The notes beneath the pieces were generated by a model that saw nothing but the letters and a program-made list of their open reading frames with translations, made no database searches and was not told the DNA's origin. From positions 639,873 to 703,872 of the forward strand of contig VZSE01008498.1 in assembly GCA_013398275.1 (NCBI GenBank): a stretch of DNA of 64,000 bases, in the 5' to 3' direction. Below, piece after piece: positions 28,001 to 43,000 of the stretch. The stretch comes from Promerops cafer. Taxonomy: Eukaryota; Chordata; Aves; Passeriformes; Nectariniidae. Both the position numbers and the translations under genes were made by a program. Position 1 is the stretch's first letter. Every line of letters begins with the position of its first letter.

Positions 28001-31000
28001 CTTGCTCCCACCCCTTGGCAGAACACATTCTGAAAGTGCTGTGCTAACAAATCCTTAGCTAAGGACAGAGTTTGAGCTGCAGGCCCCTTTCTTTTCTGCC
28101 TTTCAGCATTTCCCACTCTAATGTTTATGGCTGAGCGTTGCCCGAGACATGATGAAACCAATATCCCATGAGGCCATTTTTCTGGATACATTTTCGGGTG
28201 GCATGCTGCCCTGCCATGGGAAGTTTTGTGAAAGCAGTGCTGATCAGGGTGATTACTTTGTGCCTCTATAACCTCTTGCTCCTGGCTAAGCTGTTCACTG
28301 ATGGTGTCTGCCCTGCTCCCCATCACTAGGTCTGTGAATGGCAAGCCCCTGAAAAGCTTAAGCAGATTCTTGACCTGGAAATGAGGGACACTGGAGAATG
28401 TCATCAGAAGATCCTGCAGCTCTGCCGTGATGTTATAAAATACAGCGTCAAAACCAGTAGGAATGGGATTTTAAGCACAGTTGCTCTGCATGCTAACTTA
28501 GATGGGATAATGTTTACAAAGCTCTGTCACCTTTCAGGGAACTGGGAGTGTGAATGTTTGTTTCCCTCCTGCCTATACAAGTGTGCAAACAGTTGTTTGA
28601 CTGAAGTCTCAAACCATAGGTTTGACTAAAATATGTAATAATGACAAACTAATCAAAAAGGAATTAACATAATGCCGTTTGCATTAATAGTAGATGCTGA
28701 CATTTTGAAGTCTTGGGAAAGCCACCTAGACAAATGATATAACAGTCTAGCAAAACAGGCAGGAGAAGGATCTTTTTGTGTGATTTCCTGCTGTCTCAGT
28801 GATGAGATTTGGAGTCACCATCATTGCTCTCATATGTTCTTAGTGATGATTATCCTTCATTTATTATTGTTCTGTTTGAGCAATAGTCTTGTAGGGTGTT
28901 AATTTGCTGATAGGCAGTAATTCCTATTTCAGACACCATGAGAAGAGAGCCTGCAGTGTTTCAGAGGCAGTACACCACAGCTCTGCAGGATTAGTTCTCT
29001 ATAGCTAACCTTTCTGCAGCATGTGCAGGGTAATTGAATCTTGGTGAAAAGGGATGAAGAACATCTGTTCAGGAAATAGCACTGTGAATCGGTAGCTCAG
29101 GATTTCAGATGTTGTATGGCTTAGGCTGTATTTTGTTAGGTAAGAAAGACATTTGATACAGTTAGTTGTGCATTTCTGGGCTGCATTCCCTGCTACAATC
29201 ACTGTTGCTGCAGAGTAAAACTGTAAAATAATTTTGAGAGGGAACTTAGGCTTTTGAAAACCACAGAAGAGTAGTGATCTGCAGGGGTAGAGTACTAATA
29301 ATATGCAGATATAATTACTGAGCTAGTGGAAGATGATCTGTTTATCTTACTTTTTGCAAATTGCCTTTAGATTATAGTTTGTTCCACTATGTCACCTTAG
29401 AAAGGATGTTGTATATAAAAATACGCTGAGCAAATAGTCTTTTATTTGAGTATAGACATTGAAGCCCCAGTTATAATCTAAATGGAGCCATACTTTTACC
29501 TGATTTTGCATGTAAAAATGCTGTGCTGTGGATTAAAATTTAGGTGGTGACCCCACTGTTGAACAGAGTTTTTTTATAGTCAGCAATAGTATAGAATTTT
29601 GTCAAAATTAGTTATATCTCAGTGTTCAAAAGCAGGTAAATAAATCTCTTCTCATTCATTTTAAGTGTGCAGCAAATTCTTCCAAGCTGTTAGACTGCCT
29701 CTTTCTGTCTGTGTTGAAACTTCGGTGGGAGAAAAGGCACAGCTGCTTGGGATCAGCAAGTTCCTGTATTCTACAGCTTAGCAAAATTTGGCTAAGCATC
29801 AACTGTGGCCTCTCAAAACCACTGTTTAAAGGCACTATGTGTACTCAGTTGTCAATCCCTTTTTTTTTTTTTTGATTTATAAAACTTGTGAACAATTCAC
29901 ATTTATTCTGTGCAGCACTTGCAATTCTCAAGACATGTTTTGAAGTCTGAAAGTACTTATTAAATTTACTTTCAAAGAAATGTCTAACTTTAGGAAAGGA
30001 CAGCAAATCCAGAGAATACTGAGAGAATGGAGTAAATTGTGGTTTGCAATGATCAGCATTCAACTGAGAGGGAGTGTGATGTATTCTCTTTTCTGGTTAT
30101 TCTGTCACTTACTTTTCATCTGTATTTTCAGATCATCCAAGGTTTTTCAATCAGCTGTATGCTGGCATAGATTATTACTCGTTAGTGGCTCGTTTCATTA
30201 CAGAAGCACTGAACCCCAGTGTGTAAGTGTGGTTCTTTGTCCTCTTGATGATGAATTAATATGCTTTTTGGAATAACAGCTTTTTTTGCTTCCTGGCTTC
30301 TGATTTCTGTTTTCAGTGTTACAGAAGAGGCAGGAATGGTGCAAGGCTTTGGGAGAGAAAACCCTCTGATTTAGATTGGCTGAAGTTGGGATTTATGAGG
30401 AGAGATTTTTTTTTCAATGCTAATAAACCTTAGACTTTTTTCTTACTTAGTACATAAAAATAAATTAATCAGACTTAACTCAGTTATTCATATCCTTTGA
30501 GGCATTCTGCACAGAGTTGAATGCAAATGGTTACCTGTCTACTGTTTACTTGCAAATGTAAAGCTGAAATTTAAGCATGTGACCTACATTAAGAGCAAAC
30601 TCTGGTGTATTACTTTGAGATGCTGCCAGAAACGAAGCAATTACTCTACTGTATCAGATCCATAATGTTTTTAGTTTAGAGTCCTACTGCTGGTGGTGAT
30701 CAGCTGCTGATAGATTAGAGAAAGGTGCAGGGAGCCTTTATCTAGTTTTAGCAATGCTCTGTGCCATGAGTTATATAGTTTTAATACCAATTATCATGCT
30801 ACTATTTCTCTTTAGATACACATATGAAGTATCCCCTGTCTTTCTGTTGGTGGAAGAAGCAGTCATCAAGAAAATGATTGAGTTCATAGGCTGGGAAGAA
30901 GGGGATGGTATATTTAATCCAGGTAGGAACAGTTCAGACCTCAAGCTGAGTCATTATAAACTGCCTAATACCATTAATTCTATGAACATTGGAGTCATGT

Positions 31001-34000
31001 AGAATATTTGAAAATTCATGCAAAAGTGTAATGATACACTAAACTATTTAATCTAGGCTTATCTTATGTGTTTCTAGTAATAATTAGGCGATTCTGACCG
31101 GTGAATGAATGAAAACACTTCTCCATTAAATATAATTATATGGAATTATTTGAAATTAGTTGTTTGTAGCTGATGCCCTTCCTGACCTTATTAACAATAC
31201 CAACAGCCTCATTGGAAGGAGTCAGCTTAGGTGGCAGAGGGGGAGCTGATTTATGTGATAGATGCCAACCCACGGTGCCTGAGGGCATAGATCTGTGTAT
31301 CCTGTCTATGAACTGTGGGAGCAAGAATTTACATGATCTTAACTCCTTTGAATTTTTATAATTTTATTAAACATTATGATAAGGCAGGCCAAACACATAT
31401 TTCTTAAGCTGCTTGATAAGCCATGTTTTTTGAATGTTCTGTAAGGCAGTGTTTCAGCCCACTGCACTGAAATAATGAAGCATAATGGTGATATTTCACA
31501 GATTATTCAGATAACAAATAATTGGGCTAGATGTGAAGCTTTTATGTCTATTTTGGGAGTGAGAAGAGAAATTAAATGAGTACATGAGTTTAAACTCCCC
31601 CTCCCAAACTGAAACAAAGTCAGTAATTGTAGCCTACACATGAGTAGCAGAAAAATAAATAAGCTAAAAATCCCTATTTTTAAAATATGTTACTGGTATA
31701 GATTTTTTTTTCACATCAAATTTGATGTGTACTTTTGGTAGAAGCCTTACTTTTACAGAAGAATTTCTGGCTTAAAACTTAGTGATCTTCTGAGAGAAGA
31801 TAAATTAATTGTCTTTTTTTTGGTTCTAGTTTTATGTAAGGGTTTTTCTTCCTGCTTTGGTTTTGTTCTTGTAGATGAATAAAACCTGTCCCGATCTTAC
31901 CTGGCAAATCTTTCAGTTCCCACTCACTGTGTTTGTTTTTGTTTTGTTTTTTTTTCCAAAGACCTTTTTCTCCCTTGGTCCTCTGAGGCCTGGTTGCCCA
32001 AGAGATCTCCAAGGCTCTGAGCTTGGTGCAGGCAGCTGAGCTTGCTCTGCTTCAGTGTAGAGGGGGAGGTGCTGTGGCAGGGTTTTCTCTGTCTGGAAGG
32101 ACTGCTTGGGCACAGCTCTTATTCCTCAGGAAATATCCCCAAAGAGCAGCCCAAAGGTCTCTGCTCCCATGCCTGCTGTGGAGCCCAAGGTTCACTTTAT
32201 GTATGTAGCCTTCAGGGGAGGAAATAAACTGTGATGGATGCATCACTAGGATGCCTGTGGGGTTTATTTTTCCCTTAATAGGTCAAGCACTCAGATGTAG
32301 GAAAGGTACTCATACTGTGGCTAATACAATATTTGTATGTCTCTTTTTGCAGGTGGCTCTGTTTCTAATATGTATGCCATGAACTTAGCAAGGTACAAAT
32401 TCTGCCCTGAGATAAAGGAGAAAGGGCTTTCAGGTCTGCCAAGACTAGTTCTGTTCGCTTCGGAAGAGGTAAAATGAAAACAAAGAAAAGCTTTTTGAAC
32501 TTTATTTTTTCAGTAGCTGCAAAATTATATCATTTGCATATCTGATGGGGCACTGGTACAATAGTTCTGACATCAGTGTATGATGTGGGATATTGGAGCG
32601 AAGTGGAGAAGTCTGATGGTAAATTTCCCTGCAGCAGCTTCCTTGCTTTCAGAAAACAAACACAGATGTTCCTGCTTTGAAAACTGCTGATACAAGAATA
32701 GGTTGTACATGGGGCAAACCTGAAGCAGAATGCATGTGCTGTATTGTGGAGGTCTGCAGCATTTGATTTCCCACAGCACAAAGTCTAGCAGGAACTGTAG
32801 GTAGGTTTTGGATGTCAAAGGTTTTTTTCTGCATGTTTAATTTGTACTAAACTGAGTACTTGTGGACCTGTGAGATGGCTCTCTGCAGCTCCCATTTTGC
32901 CCTGTGTCTGAATACAGATTGGTTGTGGTACAGAGTCAAACCCACCATATGCCTTGCAGAAAAAAAAAAAGCTGGACCTTTAGACATTTTGTCTTTAAAT
33001 AATTGAAAATACGTGTCTAGTTTTTAAAGTTTTTTGAATAATATCAGTCCAAAGTGCCTGTGGGAAATTGAGTTACATTCATACATTTATTCTGAAGGTA
33101 GTTTTTGGAGGCTTTTTTCTCTTCCTTGTCCCTTCAGTTTTGAGAGTTTATCATTTGATTAGTGCAGAGTTGTTATTAATTCTGACTCTACTATTTAAAG
33201 GCCCCAGTGGAAGCCTGCACAGAACCTTGTTGTATTAGAAAATATAGACTTACTAGGATAATTTTAGCTCAGACGTTTATGCTCCAAACAGTTTGCAGTG
33301 TAAATAGATGAGAGGCTTATTTTGAAGAAGCCTGAGGGATGAAGGCATTGTGTAAGTTTTCCAAGTTAACACCTGTCTTTTGGAACTGAGCCCACATGTC
33401 CTAAATAAAGGTGGTTGGTTTGTTTTTTTTCCCCCCCAAAAAAATATTTTCTTGTTTGTTTTCTTTTTTTTTTCCTGAAAAGTGTGTGTATGAAATGACA
33501 TGCCAGTTCATACTTTATCTCTCATGTTACATCTTCAAAATAATTAAGGAGGAAAAAATGGGTTTGAAGCAGGTTCCATAAATGATTTTGAAGTGAAGCC
33601 CATGAAACTTTTATCATGAAGTAACATTTTATTTCATTGCATGGTTTAACTACAACATATTTTCTTACTCTGAAATAAGCAAACATTTAATTTCATGTCA
33701 AAAGAAATTTTAATTGGCTGCCAGAATAAATTTATTTTTATGTCTTTGCTTCACGAGGAAGAACAAAACTATAAAACATAGAGCTGACCAGGAAAAATAA
33801 ATTGGTAAATTATTTGTAAGGCCATGCTTTTGATCTCTAATACTTCGTTTGCTTCACACAACTACGTACTTTAGTACTCAATAATCATTTACTGTAAAAC
33901 TGATGCTTTTAATAGTTAGACAATGTGACTATTTTCTAAGATCACTAGTGTTTATTCAGTGTTATGAGGGAGGAAATGGGCATATTCATTTATAATTATT

Positions 34001-37000
34001 TTAGATCCACTTTACTGAGTCCAAGCTAGATGACTTTTTGGAAACTTTTGTTCAGATATGCCATATTGAGAATTTATGTAATCAGTAGTCCACACTTGAG
34101 ACAAGCACAGAAGTGCTGGTGTCATACAACCTTAGTTTTTTTTAATTATTGTTTTTATTTTGAGTCTTATTTAACATTTGCACCCTTGAATCACAGAACT
34201 GAGGAATCATTTAGGTTGGGCAAGACCTCTGAGATCATCAGGTTCACCCTTTGACTGACCACCACCTTGTCAACAAGACCATGGCGCTAAATGCCACGTC
34301 CAGTTGTTTCTTGAACACGTCCAGGAGGGTGACTCCACCACGTCCCTGGGCAAACTTCCAGTGCTTAGCCTTTCCTGTGGCAAAATTCTTCTTGTCCAAC
34401 TTGAACTTCCCCTGTCACAGCTTGAGGCTATGTCCTCTCATCCTGTCGGTGGTTGCCTGGGAGAAGAGCCTGACTCCCACCCGGCTACACCCTCCTTTCA
34501 GGCAGTTGTAGAGAGCAATAAGGTCGGTCCCCTCTGAGCCTCCTTTTCTCTGGGCTAAGCACCCCCAGCTCCCTCACCCACTCCTCACAGGACTCACTGT
34601 CTAGATCCTTCCCCAGCTCTGTTGCTCTTCTCTGGACTTGCTCCAGCCCCTCAATTTCTTTCTTGTAATGAAAGGCCCAAAACTGAACACAGGATTTGAG
34701 ATGGAACCTCACCAGTGCTGAGTACAGGGGGAACAATCATTGCCCTGGTCCTGCTGGCCACACCATTGTTGATACAGGCCAGGATGCCACTGGCCTGCTT
34801 GGCCACTTGAGCTCACACTGGCTCATGTTCAGCTGGCTGTCAACCAGCACGCCCAGGTCCTTGTCCACTGGGCCACTTTCCAGCAAGTCTTCCCCACACT
34901 TGCAGTGCTGCCTGCGGTTGTTGTGACCCAGGTGCAGGACTGTGCACTCTGACTTGTTGAATGTCACACTCTTGGCCTTGCCCATCAATCCAGCCTGTTC
35001 AGAATCCTCTGTAAATCCTTCCTACCCTCCAGCAGATCAATTTCCCACTCAGCTTGGTGTCAATCTGTGATCTTCCTGAGGGTACCCTCAATCCCCTCAT
35101 CCAAACATCCTTTGTTTTTGTTGGATTTTTTTTGTTGGTTTTGTTTTAACTGAAGAGGTACTTGGACAAGCAAATCGTCAACCCCTCTCCAACAAAACAA
35201 ACAAACAAAAAGTAAAACAAAACTTGGAGAAGTTAACGACCTGGGATTATCTTCACCATGAATCAGGCAAGAGGATTGGCATGGAGAAGCCATGGGGCTC
35301 TCAATGAGTATTGATAAGGAGTCAAAAGACAGGACTGTTCAAGAGCCTTGTGCCATTTTAGGGCTTGGCTGCAGTGCTGTGCTGAAATAAAATGATTTTT
35401 GCCTTGATTTGCTAAATGTCTAAGTTTCAGTTTAGCACTTGTCAGGTTGAAAGAGTTGCCCTTCTGCAGAGCAGGGGAATGCACAGACTTTCAATGACTT
35501 ATGTGATCTGGGGCTGTATATTTTTTGTGTGTTCTTGGATAACATAAAGATGTGTATTTAATGCATGGCCCACCCAAGGTCCTCACATATTCTGCTTGGT
35601 CTTCTGGAATAAAAAGGCTCCTTCTTCCTGCAAGTAAATGCTTAGATATTTAAAACTGTGGTGATACACAGTGAACACTGTTTATGATGCTACTCTGTAA
35701 TACTTTTGCTGGACCATTACAGTGATTCCCCTTGAGACAGTAGCAGCAGAAGAGTAATTGTTATATCCCACTTTCTGGAGGCATGATTTGTGGATCTGTA
35801 GAAGATAAATGCTGTTCTAGTTATAGACATCAGCCCACCTTTTTATTCCCTTTTGCTATTTGAGTCCCATCTAAACTTTATTCTGGCACAAGTATGTGTT
35901 ACATTGATCAGAAAGATAGAAATATGATAAGTTTGAGGTAAGGAAGGGTAGAAGAGGATGTGTTAACAGTAGAAATGTACATGCTGATATGAGCACTTTT
36001 TTTAGATGAAATGAAACTAAATTCCTCCCTAGTGCAACTTGATCATGAAAGTAATAAAGTGAGAGAACACAACATTAACTTATCATGTTGTCCCCTGTTG
36101 AAGTTACAACAGACAAAAATGGGTAATAAAACAATTTCATAATAATGTAATTGCTTTATGCAATCATGTTTCTAGGAAACTTTTTAAAATCAAGAAAATA
36201 CAAATTTATCTTCTGTTTTAATGAGCACAGGTAGAAAGTACCTTGTCTTTGCAAACATTAGGAAATGAAAACTATGTCTGGATATAGGTAAAACAGTACA
36301 GCAGCACATCTTAAATGCACCAATGTTCCAATTTGATCTTGTGCTCAGGGATGGTAATTTCTTACTACAAATGGCTACAGATTTAATAATTTGTCCAAAC
36401 AAACTAAACTGTGAAAGACATGGCAAGAGTAATCTAAACTCACAGTATTTAAAATAATACTTTTAATCTGGATATTTCTTTCTCCTTTTTTTGGAAAGGG
36501 AACTATGAAAAGTGAATTAGTTGTCACTCTTGTGACTGTAGCTGCTAAATGGTCTTTGGTATATTTTTTCTGAAGATGATGCAATGCAATTTAGCATAAT
36601 GGCTTCTAGTAATGAAGAGGGGGAAAGAAATTCTTCCATGTTTTCAATCAATATAACTGAAAGACCTCTTTTTTCATCAAAGGAAGCATAGTCCAAGTCT
36701 ATGTAGTATTATGAGTCTTGTAATTTTTCTGTCCTACTGAAGGACAAAATTTTCCAAGAAGTACAGAAGTACTTCTGGAGGAAAAATAATTTATCTTGCA
36801 GCCTGTTTGTTTTTGTATTCCCTCTGTTCTTCTCTTTTCCTCTGCTTTTTTGCTATAATTTCTCAGGTACTCAAGCCTCTTTTATCTTTCTTCCAGTCTC
36901 TCATACCGTGGTTTATAATAAAATATATAATTTACTGATTGTCTGTTTACTAGTATACTGAATTTGCAGGTCTGCTTACTTTTGAGCAATCTGATTATCC

Positions 37001-40000
37001 TTGGTGATTCATACCTTTCATTTGAAAGTAATGGCTAGAAATCAGTGATGGAGGCAACCTGTGTTTTAAGTGATTCACTAGTCAGTCAAAAACGTCTCCA
37101 AACTTCTGATGAACAACACACAGCCACTTACAGTCATTATTACCTTTATTGATGTAATGTAAGACTAATTATCCACCTATGTATGTTATTATTCTTGTAA
37201 CAGTCTAAATGAGTGAGCTCTAAAGGCCTTGCAGATGTGTCATGTTACAAATTAAGCTTTCTTAAAACTACTCAGCAGCATCAGGCAGTGTCATTGTATG
37301 CCTTTGTTTAAAAAGTGGGTGATGGTGGGGGAAACCTCTTTGTCAAAAAGAAAAAGAGCCCTCTGAGATCATCCATCTCATCAAAATAAGCGTGACAGGC
37401 TTTAATACCCTTAATATATTCATGCCCACGCATTAAAATGTTGTATATTTTTCATAATTATGTTCTGCAGTAACTGCAGTTGTGTGAACTCTCAGGAAGA
37501 AAATGGAATTAATTAACCACCTGGCTTCACCTCCTGTATGAAAAGTAACAGTTCTAGAAATCTTCGCGTTTGCTGGAGTATGCATTATTTTAACCCTTCA
37601 GTAATAATGCGTAAAAGACTCAATTTTATTTTTGTGAGAAGGGCAGTGATAATCCAAGGGGGGATGGTCTTGGTTCTGAGAAGAACTCTCTAGTCCTACA
37701 GAGAGTGGTGTACTCTCAAAAGTGACTCCACTGCTAAAAGTGGGTAGTTTTGACGTCTAAATATCTTTGGGTTAAGAAAGTTACTGTATTTTGAATTCCC
37801 AGGCTGATTTTGAAGACAAATTCAGCAGAGATCAGTGTACTCTGGTCTGGAATAAGACAAAGTGTTCTTGATCTGGAATAACAGTATCCACAGTAGAGCG
37901 GGTCCTTATAAAGGTGAACGTTGGAAATATGCTTAGATAAACCATTAATATTTGTTGAAAAGAAAAAAGTTTGTAAAAAGTATATGGTGGTCTGTGGGCT
38001 TGAATAGCATTCTCACCTTAGTAATTTTACCACATTCTGATTAAATAAACACCCATTTCTAAAATCCTCTTTTATGCTCACTTCACAGGCTTCATAGACT
38101 GATGCCCTTTATCCAGTGCAAAGTGAGAAGTGGGCTGCATGTGTCCGTGTACTCATTCAGATATGCCTCTGTGATGAGACCTAGCTAAAATTCTTTGCAA
38201 AAATAGTAACTAAATTTTCTGAAAAATGCAGACTGGTCCACACTGGAACCTTTTGCAAAATCCACAGTCAAGAATGAAGATGTGCTGAGTCCTGTCTAAA
38301 GTCTACTTGCTTTCACAGTAGTTTCTAAGGTTCACATTCACGTGAACTGTGTTCACGCCACCATGATTTCCAGATCCTTTTGCAGAGACAGGAGGTTGAA
38401 AGCCTTGCAAATCCCCATTTTACCACATCTGAAGCTTTGGTAGGTCTTGGGACTTGAGCTCTTTGATCCCATGAACATGGGTTGCTGAATTAGGCCACGG
38501 GTCAGTTTAGCAGAGTGTCCTGTCTCTGGAGTATCTTGTCTCTGGCAGTGGCCACCAGCTGAGGTTTAGACAAAGCATACGGAATTGTTACAAGCATAAA
38601 GTAGTAGAACCTTCAAATATACATCCTAACTAAGGGTCCAATTTCCAAGGAGTGGGGCTTTTGGACTTTCAGACTTAATTAATTGCTTCCAGGCTGTTGA
38701 GTTAAACAGCATTTAGACCCTTTTCCTAAGCATTTCTTAACTCTTACACTCATTGATACTTTCGACTCAGTTCTATTAAAACATTGGGAAAAAATTAATA
38801 ATTCTTCCCTGATGACACTTCAAAGCTTCTACTTTTCATTCTAATGCAGAACCAGCCCTAAGAAAAATTGTATGAAATAGAGCTCCTAATTTTTTTCTCA
38901 AGCCTGCATTTTAAACATGGTGCACAACTTTTTTTGTCTTTTTTTCCCTCCAGTTTTCTGTGTGTGTTAAGTGCAAGATGGGCTTTGTGACATGTACCTT
39001 ATCAGTTTGCTTTTTGTGTTAGAATATGCTGTTTTCATGGCTGTTAGGTGCTGTTGTACTTGTCACTGTTCCCTATGTTAAGGAATATGTTTCTCTTGTT
39101 TAATTGTGTGTGTACTTTTTTTCTGTGCCTTTCTCACAGTGCCATTACTCCATGAAGAAGGCAGCCTCCTTCCTGGGTATTGGTACAGAGAACGTGTACT
39201 TTATCAAAGCAGATGAAAGGTAAGAAAGCAAAAGCCATGACTCTGATCTCTGAGCCTTTTTAAAATGCAGTAGTGCTGTACATAACTAACCTATTTGAAT
39301 GTAACTGAAAAAGTTTTAAATCTGTGTCCCTTAGAGGTAAGATGATACCTGAGGAACTGGAGAAACAAGTCCAGCGGGCCAGGAAAGAGGTGAGAGGGGG
39401 AGAGAGAGCATGAAGGAGAGAGGAGTGTATGCAGACTGTGTGCTTGTGTCTGAGAGAAAGGAAGGAAAACTAAGAGTGACCAAAATCTTAAAAATAGGGC
39501 AGTTAATGTAACAATGTCTTTCTTACAGGTGCAATCTGTTTGCCACAAAGCTGTGGAACAAGCCATGGCTTATGGCTTCTACACTCTTAGAAGGGCGGAA
39601 AATTCCACAGTGTTTACTGCTAATGAAAGTCCTGAGTACAATGCTGCTCTGAAGTATTTAGCACATTTCTTATAGGATTTCTTATGCACTTGATCCTTTT
39701 TTAAATGGAGGCAGTATGTTTTCCTAAAATGGTTTTTCAGTTAATTACAGCAGCTATTGCTCTATTGCCTCTGTAGTGAGCAAGAACTGTAACACGTGGC
39801 TTAGTCTCTATCTTACAAGTTTCAAATGCTAAATTCTGTCCTTTCTATTATTCTAGCAGGAGTGCAGAGATGTGCCTCTTTTCCCCTAGGGACTTTGCCA
39901 AGTAGAAAGTCTTAAGAAAGAATTTGGAAAGGCACTGATGTGTGTATTTGGACAACATTAACATACATTCCCACAATCTGTAAGACAGCCCTTACCTATA

Positions 40001-43000
40001 GTCAACATAATTTATTTTAGATAGCTTGAAGGACTAAATGTGACTTCCAAGAGGATCTTCTTTTGGCTTGGTTAGCTCACCCTATTTCTCATTTCTAGTT
40101 TGTGCATCTGAGCAGTAGAATTCAGAGCTCAGCCCTTAGTCCATGATGAGTGCATACAAAGCAACTAGTTCCATGTCCATGGCATGGACAATACTTTCCA
40201 TGGAATCCTACCTTGGGAAATCTACCTTTGTGGCTGATAGAAAAGCCAAGGCAGTCCTGTCCTGTCCTGCACTGGCATGGCCACAACAGCTTTCAGTAAG
40301 TTCTGATTTGGATACATTTTCTGCCAAACAACCATCTCTTATTTGAGTTTCATGCTGGATAGCATAGCTATTGATACATGGGGGCCCTAATGACCTAGCA
40401 AACTCTCTTGCTTGACTCTTTCTGTACTTTACATTTTCTGAGGAAGACAACCTGTACTTTACTCATTTGAGCAAACTGGGGGGAAAAAGGGACTGAAATA
40501 AAATAAAGCAAGGGAAAGCAGGCCTGCCAGAGAATCAACTCTTTGCTTTTGCAAAAACAGTATTCTTGTTTGTTCTTGTAACAATACATGTAATGATTTG
40601 AAGAAATCATCTGGCATTTATGTTTTTTTTTTTAAAAAGGTCAACCTCAGTATGGTACTCCACAATTTAAAAACAAATGTTCGATATTAAAATGCTCTGC
40701 TTGCAGGAAAACACGATTTCACTTGCACTTTAAAGGAAGTTCCAGGTGTATTGGGAGGTTTGCATTTCATCAGAGCTTCACTGTGTCTGTCCTTGAAAAA
40801 ATGCTACTTTACAACTTTTACAGAAGGACACTTCAGTGAATTACAGTAAATATTCTAATGACTCCAGACAACAGAGGATGTATTTTCTAGTGATTGAAGC
40901 ACAAAATGATCACTGAATATGAATGGCAAGAGTCTTCTCTTTTTAGAGAACTTAGGCAGGAAGATTAGTTTTACTATATTGTCAAGAGTAATAAAAATTT
41001 AATTCCCTTCTTTGTGGGAAAAGTATAATGGTAGCAATTACTGGAATTTGTAGAGATCTGAGACTTGTCCCTGTATTCAGTTGTGCTACCAACTGGCTGC
41101 TTGAGAACCTTTGACTTTGATGTTGCTGTGGGACAAAATTGCTGGGAACACAAAAGAAAAATACAGGCATTGGATACATCTTTGCCTCACTTGCAAGTGT
41201 TCTGTACTCAAGCTTCAGGCTGATTAGTAAGTTTGATTAACTATTGTGGTAGCTTGTACTCAGAATAAATGGCCAAGAAGTGAATTAAAGGCTGGTAAGT
41301 CTTTGTGAATATATGGGATTAATTTAAATTCATTCCAGTGTTACTTTTCACTGCTTCAGCCATTTGTAAAGAAAATCTAAAATACAAATAAATCATAATT
41401 ATGTACCATTTTAACAGTCCTCTACACTGTAAAGAGGTATAGAACTGTCAGAGTGTAAATGTGATGTAAGCCTGTCTGTCTCTGTAGTTGCTTGAAGTAG
41501 CAACAATTTTTTTTTTTTTAATTATATTGGATTTCAGCTGGGTGAAAATACATGGAAGACTTGTGTGGAGTTAGATTTTTCAGCTGATGTCTGATTTCAC
41601 TAAAGCTCCGTTGAGTTGCCTCCGCAGACACACTTACATCATCTGAGGGATCTAATTCACTGCAAATGAGCTCAAGTGATGCCAGCTTGTACAATGTAAT
41701 AACACCTTTAGTGCCACTTCAGTAAGTGCGTTGTCATTCTGTAGGCCAGATGCTGATCCGTGCCGAGCAGTTCTTCCAGCACGCATTTACCAGCAAGCGC
41801 GACTGCACAGGCACCGCTAGGGCCGACACCGCCATTTCCTGGCGCTGTTGCAGACTCCACCCGTTCTTTCCATCGCTGCAGTTTCTGCCCCTAAGCAGCC
41901 CCGACACACCGAGCTGCAAGGGTCCCTGAGCCGGCCTGCTGCGAGCTGAAGGGAAGCAAAGATGGGTGCCGGTCGCTGGCTGGCTCAGGCTGCAGCCTGG
42001 CAAAAGTTTGCCTTCTCCCACCTGACTGACCTCAGCACCGTCTGAGATTTCCAGCGGTCTCTCTCCTAGCATTCAGTTACCATCTACAGCCCTCCTCCTT
42101 TCCTAGACAGGAGTGGGAGCAAGGGAATAGCACTGAGCTGCAGGTCAGGCGTGGGATCAGGCAGCGGTGACTGTCCCTGTCACAGTATGCACCAATGTGG
42201 CTGAAGGCAAGTCACGTTCCCTGGCTGAAGTTTCCTCTTCACCAAGCAGGGAACAGGGGTGTTGTAGTCAGTGCAGGTGGAAGCCCTAAAGGGATGAGCC
42301 CTCTCCTTGCATGGGTAGTCTGCTGGCTGAGCTAATTGCTTTATTTTATCAGTCAGAATGACAGCATATATGGTAGTGAAATGTGAAAGACTGAGAACCG
42401 AAAATCAGCGTATAAAGAGAGATGTCATGTATCTGGTATGTTTTGATTTTGACAAAACTAGCATCTGTCAAAACAGTCTGAAGCTGCAGAAGTCTGCCCT
42501 GGGATGGTGTTAACTAGAAATGGAAAACGCCTTTTTTTTTTTTTTTTTTTTTTTAAATGAAAAAGAAAGCGATTCAGCACTATTAAATGCTGCACCTTCT
42601 GCTGGGAAACGAAAATGTAGATTGTCACATCTTTGTCCTATATTCCTAGATCTTTTTATACTTTAGCTCTGCAAGTATACAAGAAAGAGATGAGCAGTGC
42701 AAATGATAATTGTTTTGTTTTAAATCCTCTTGCAGGGGTCAGCACCATTTCTTGTCTGTGCTACAGCAGGCACAACTGTGCTGGGAGCATTTGATCCTCT
42801 GGATAAAATTGCTGATATCTGTGAAAAGCATGGCCTCTGGCTTCATGTTGATGTGAGTTTGTATACTGCGTGGTTTTGTTTAGCACTGCTTTTTTATAAT
42901 TGTTATTTTACTTTGACTGTTGATATTTCTTTTTTAGAAGTTGGGCTCTAATAACATTTCTTTTTCCTTGCATAGGGACCAGAAATATGATTCTGATTTG

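Larger units (their letters stand above)
39390..42735 (+). other. GADL1: GADL1 intron 8
   Basis: 3.3 kb. It contains the open frame with an acceptor at 39529-39675, the CpG-rich patch at about 41745-42060 and a T23 tract at 42532-42554. A 41540-41720 stretch has a faint resemblance to old amniote repeats that I cannot confirm. Confidence 0.7.

Noticed and set aside
27844..28404. 186-codon antisense frame over intron 2 and exon 3
   Set aside because: It is opposite a well-supported exon, has no recognisable domain and no signal or splice framing.
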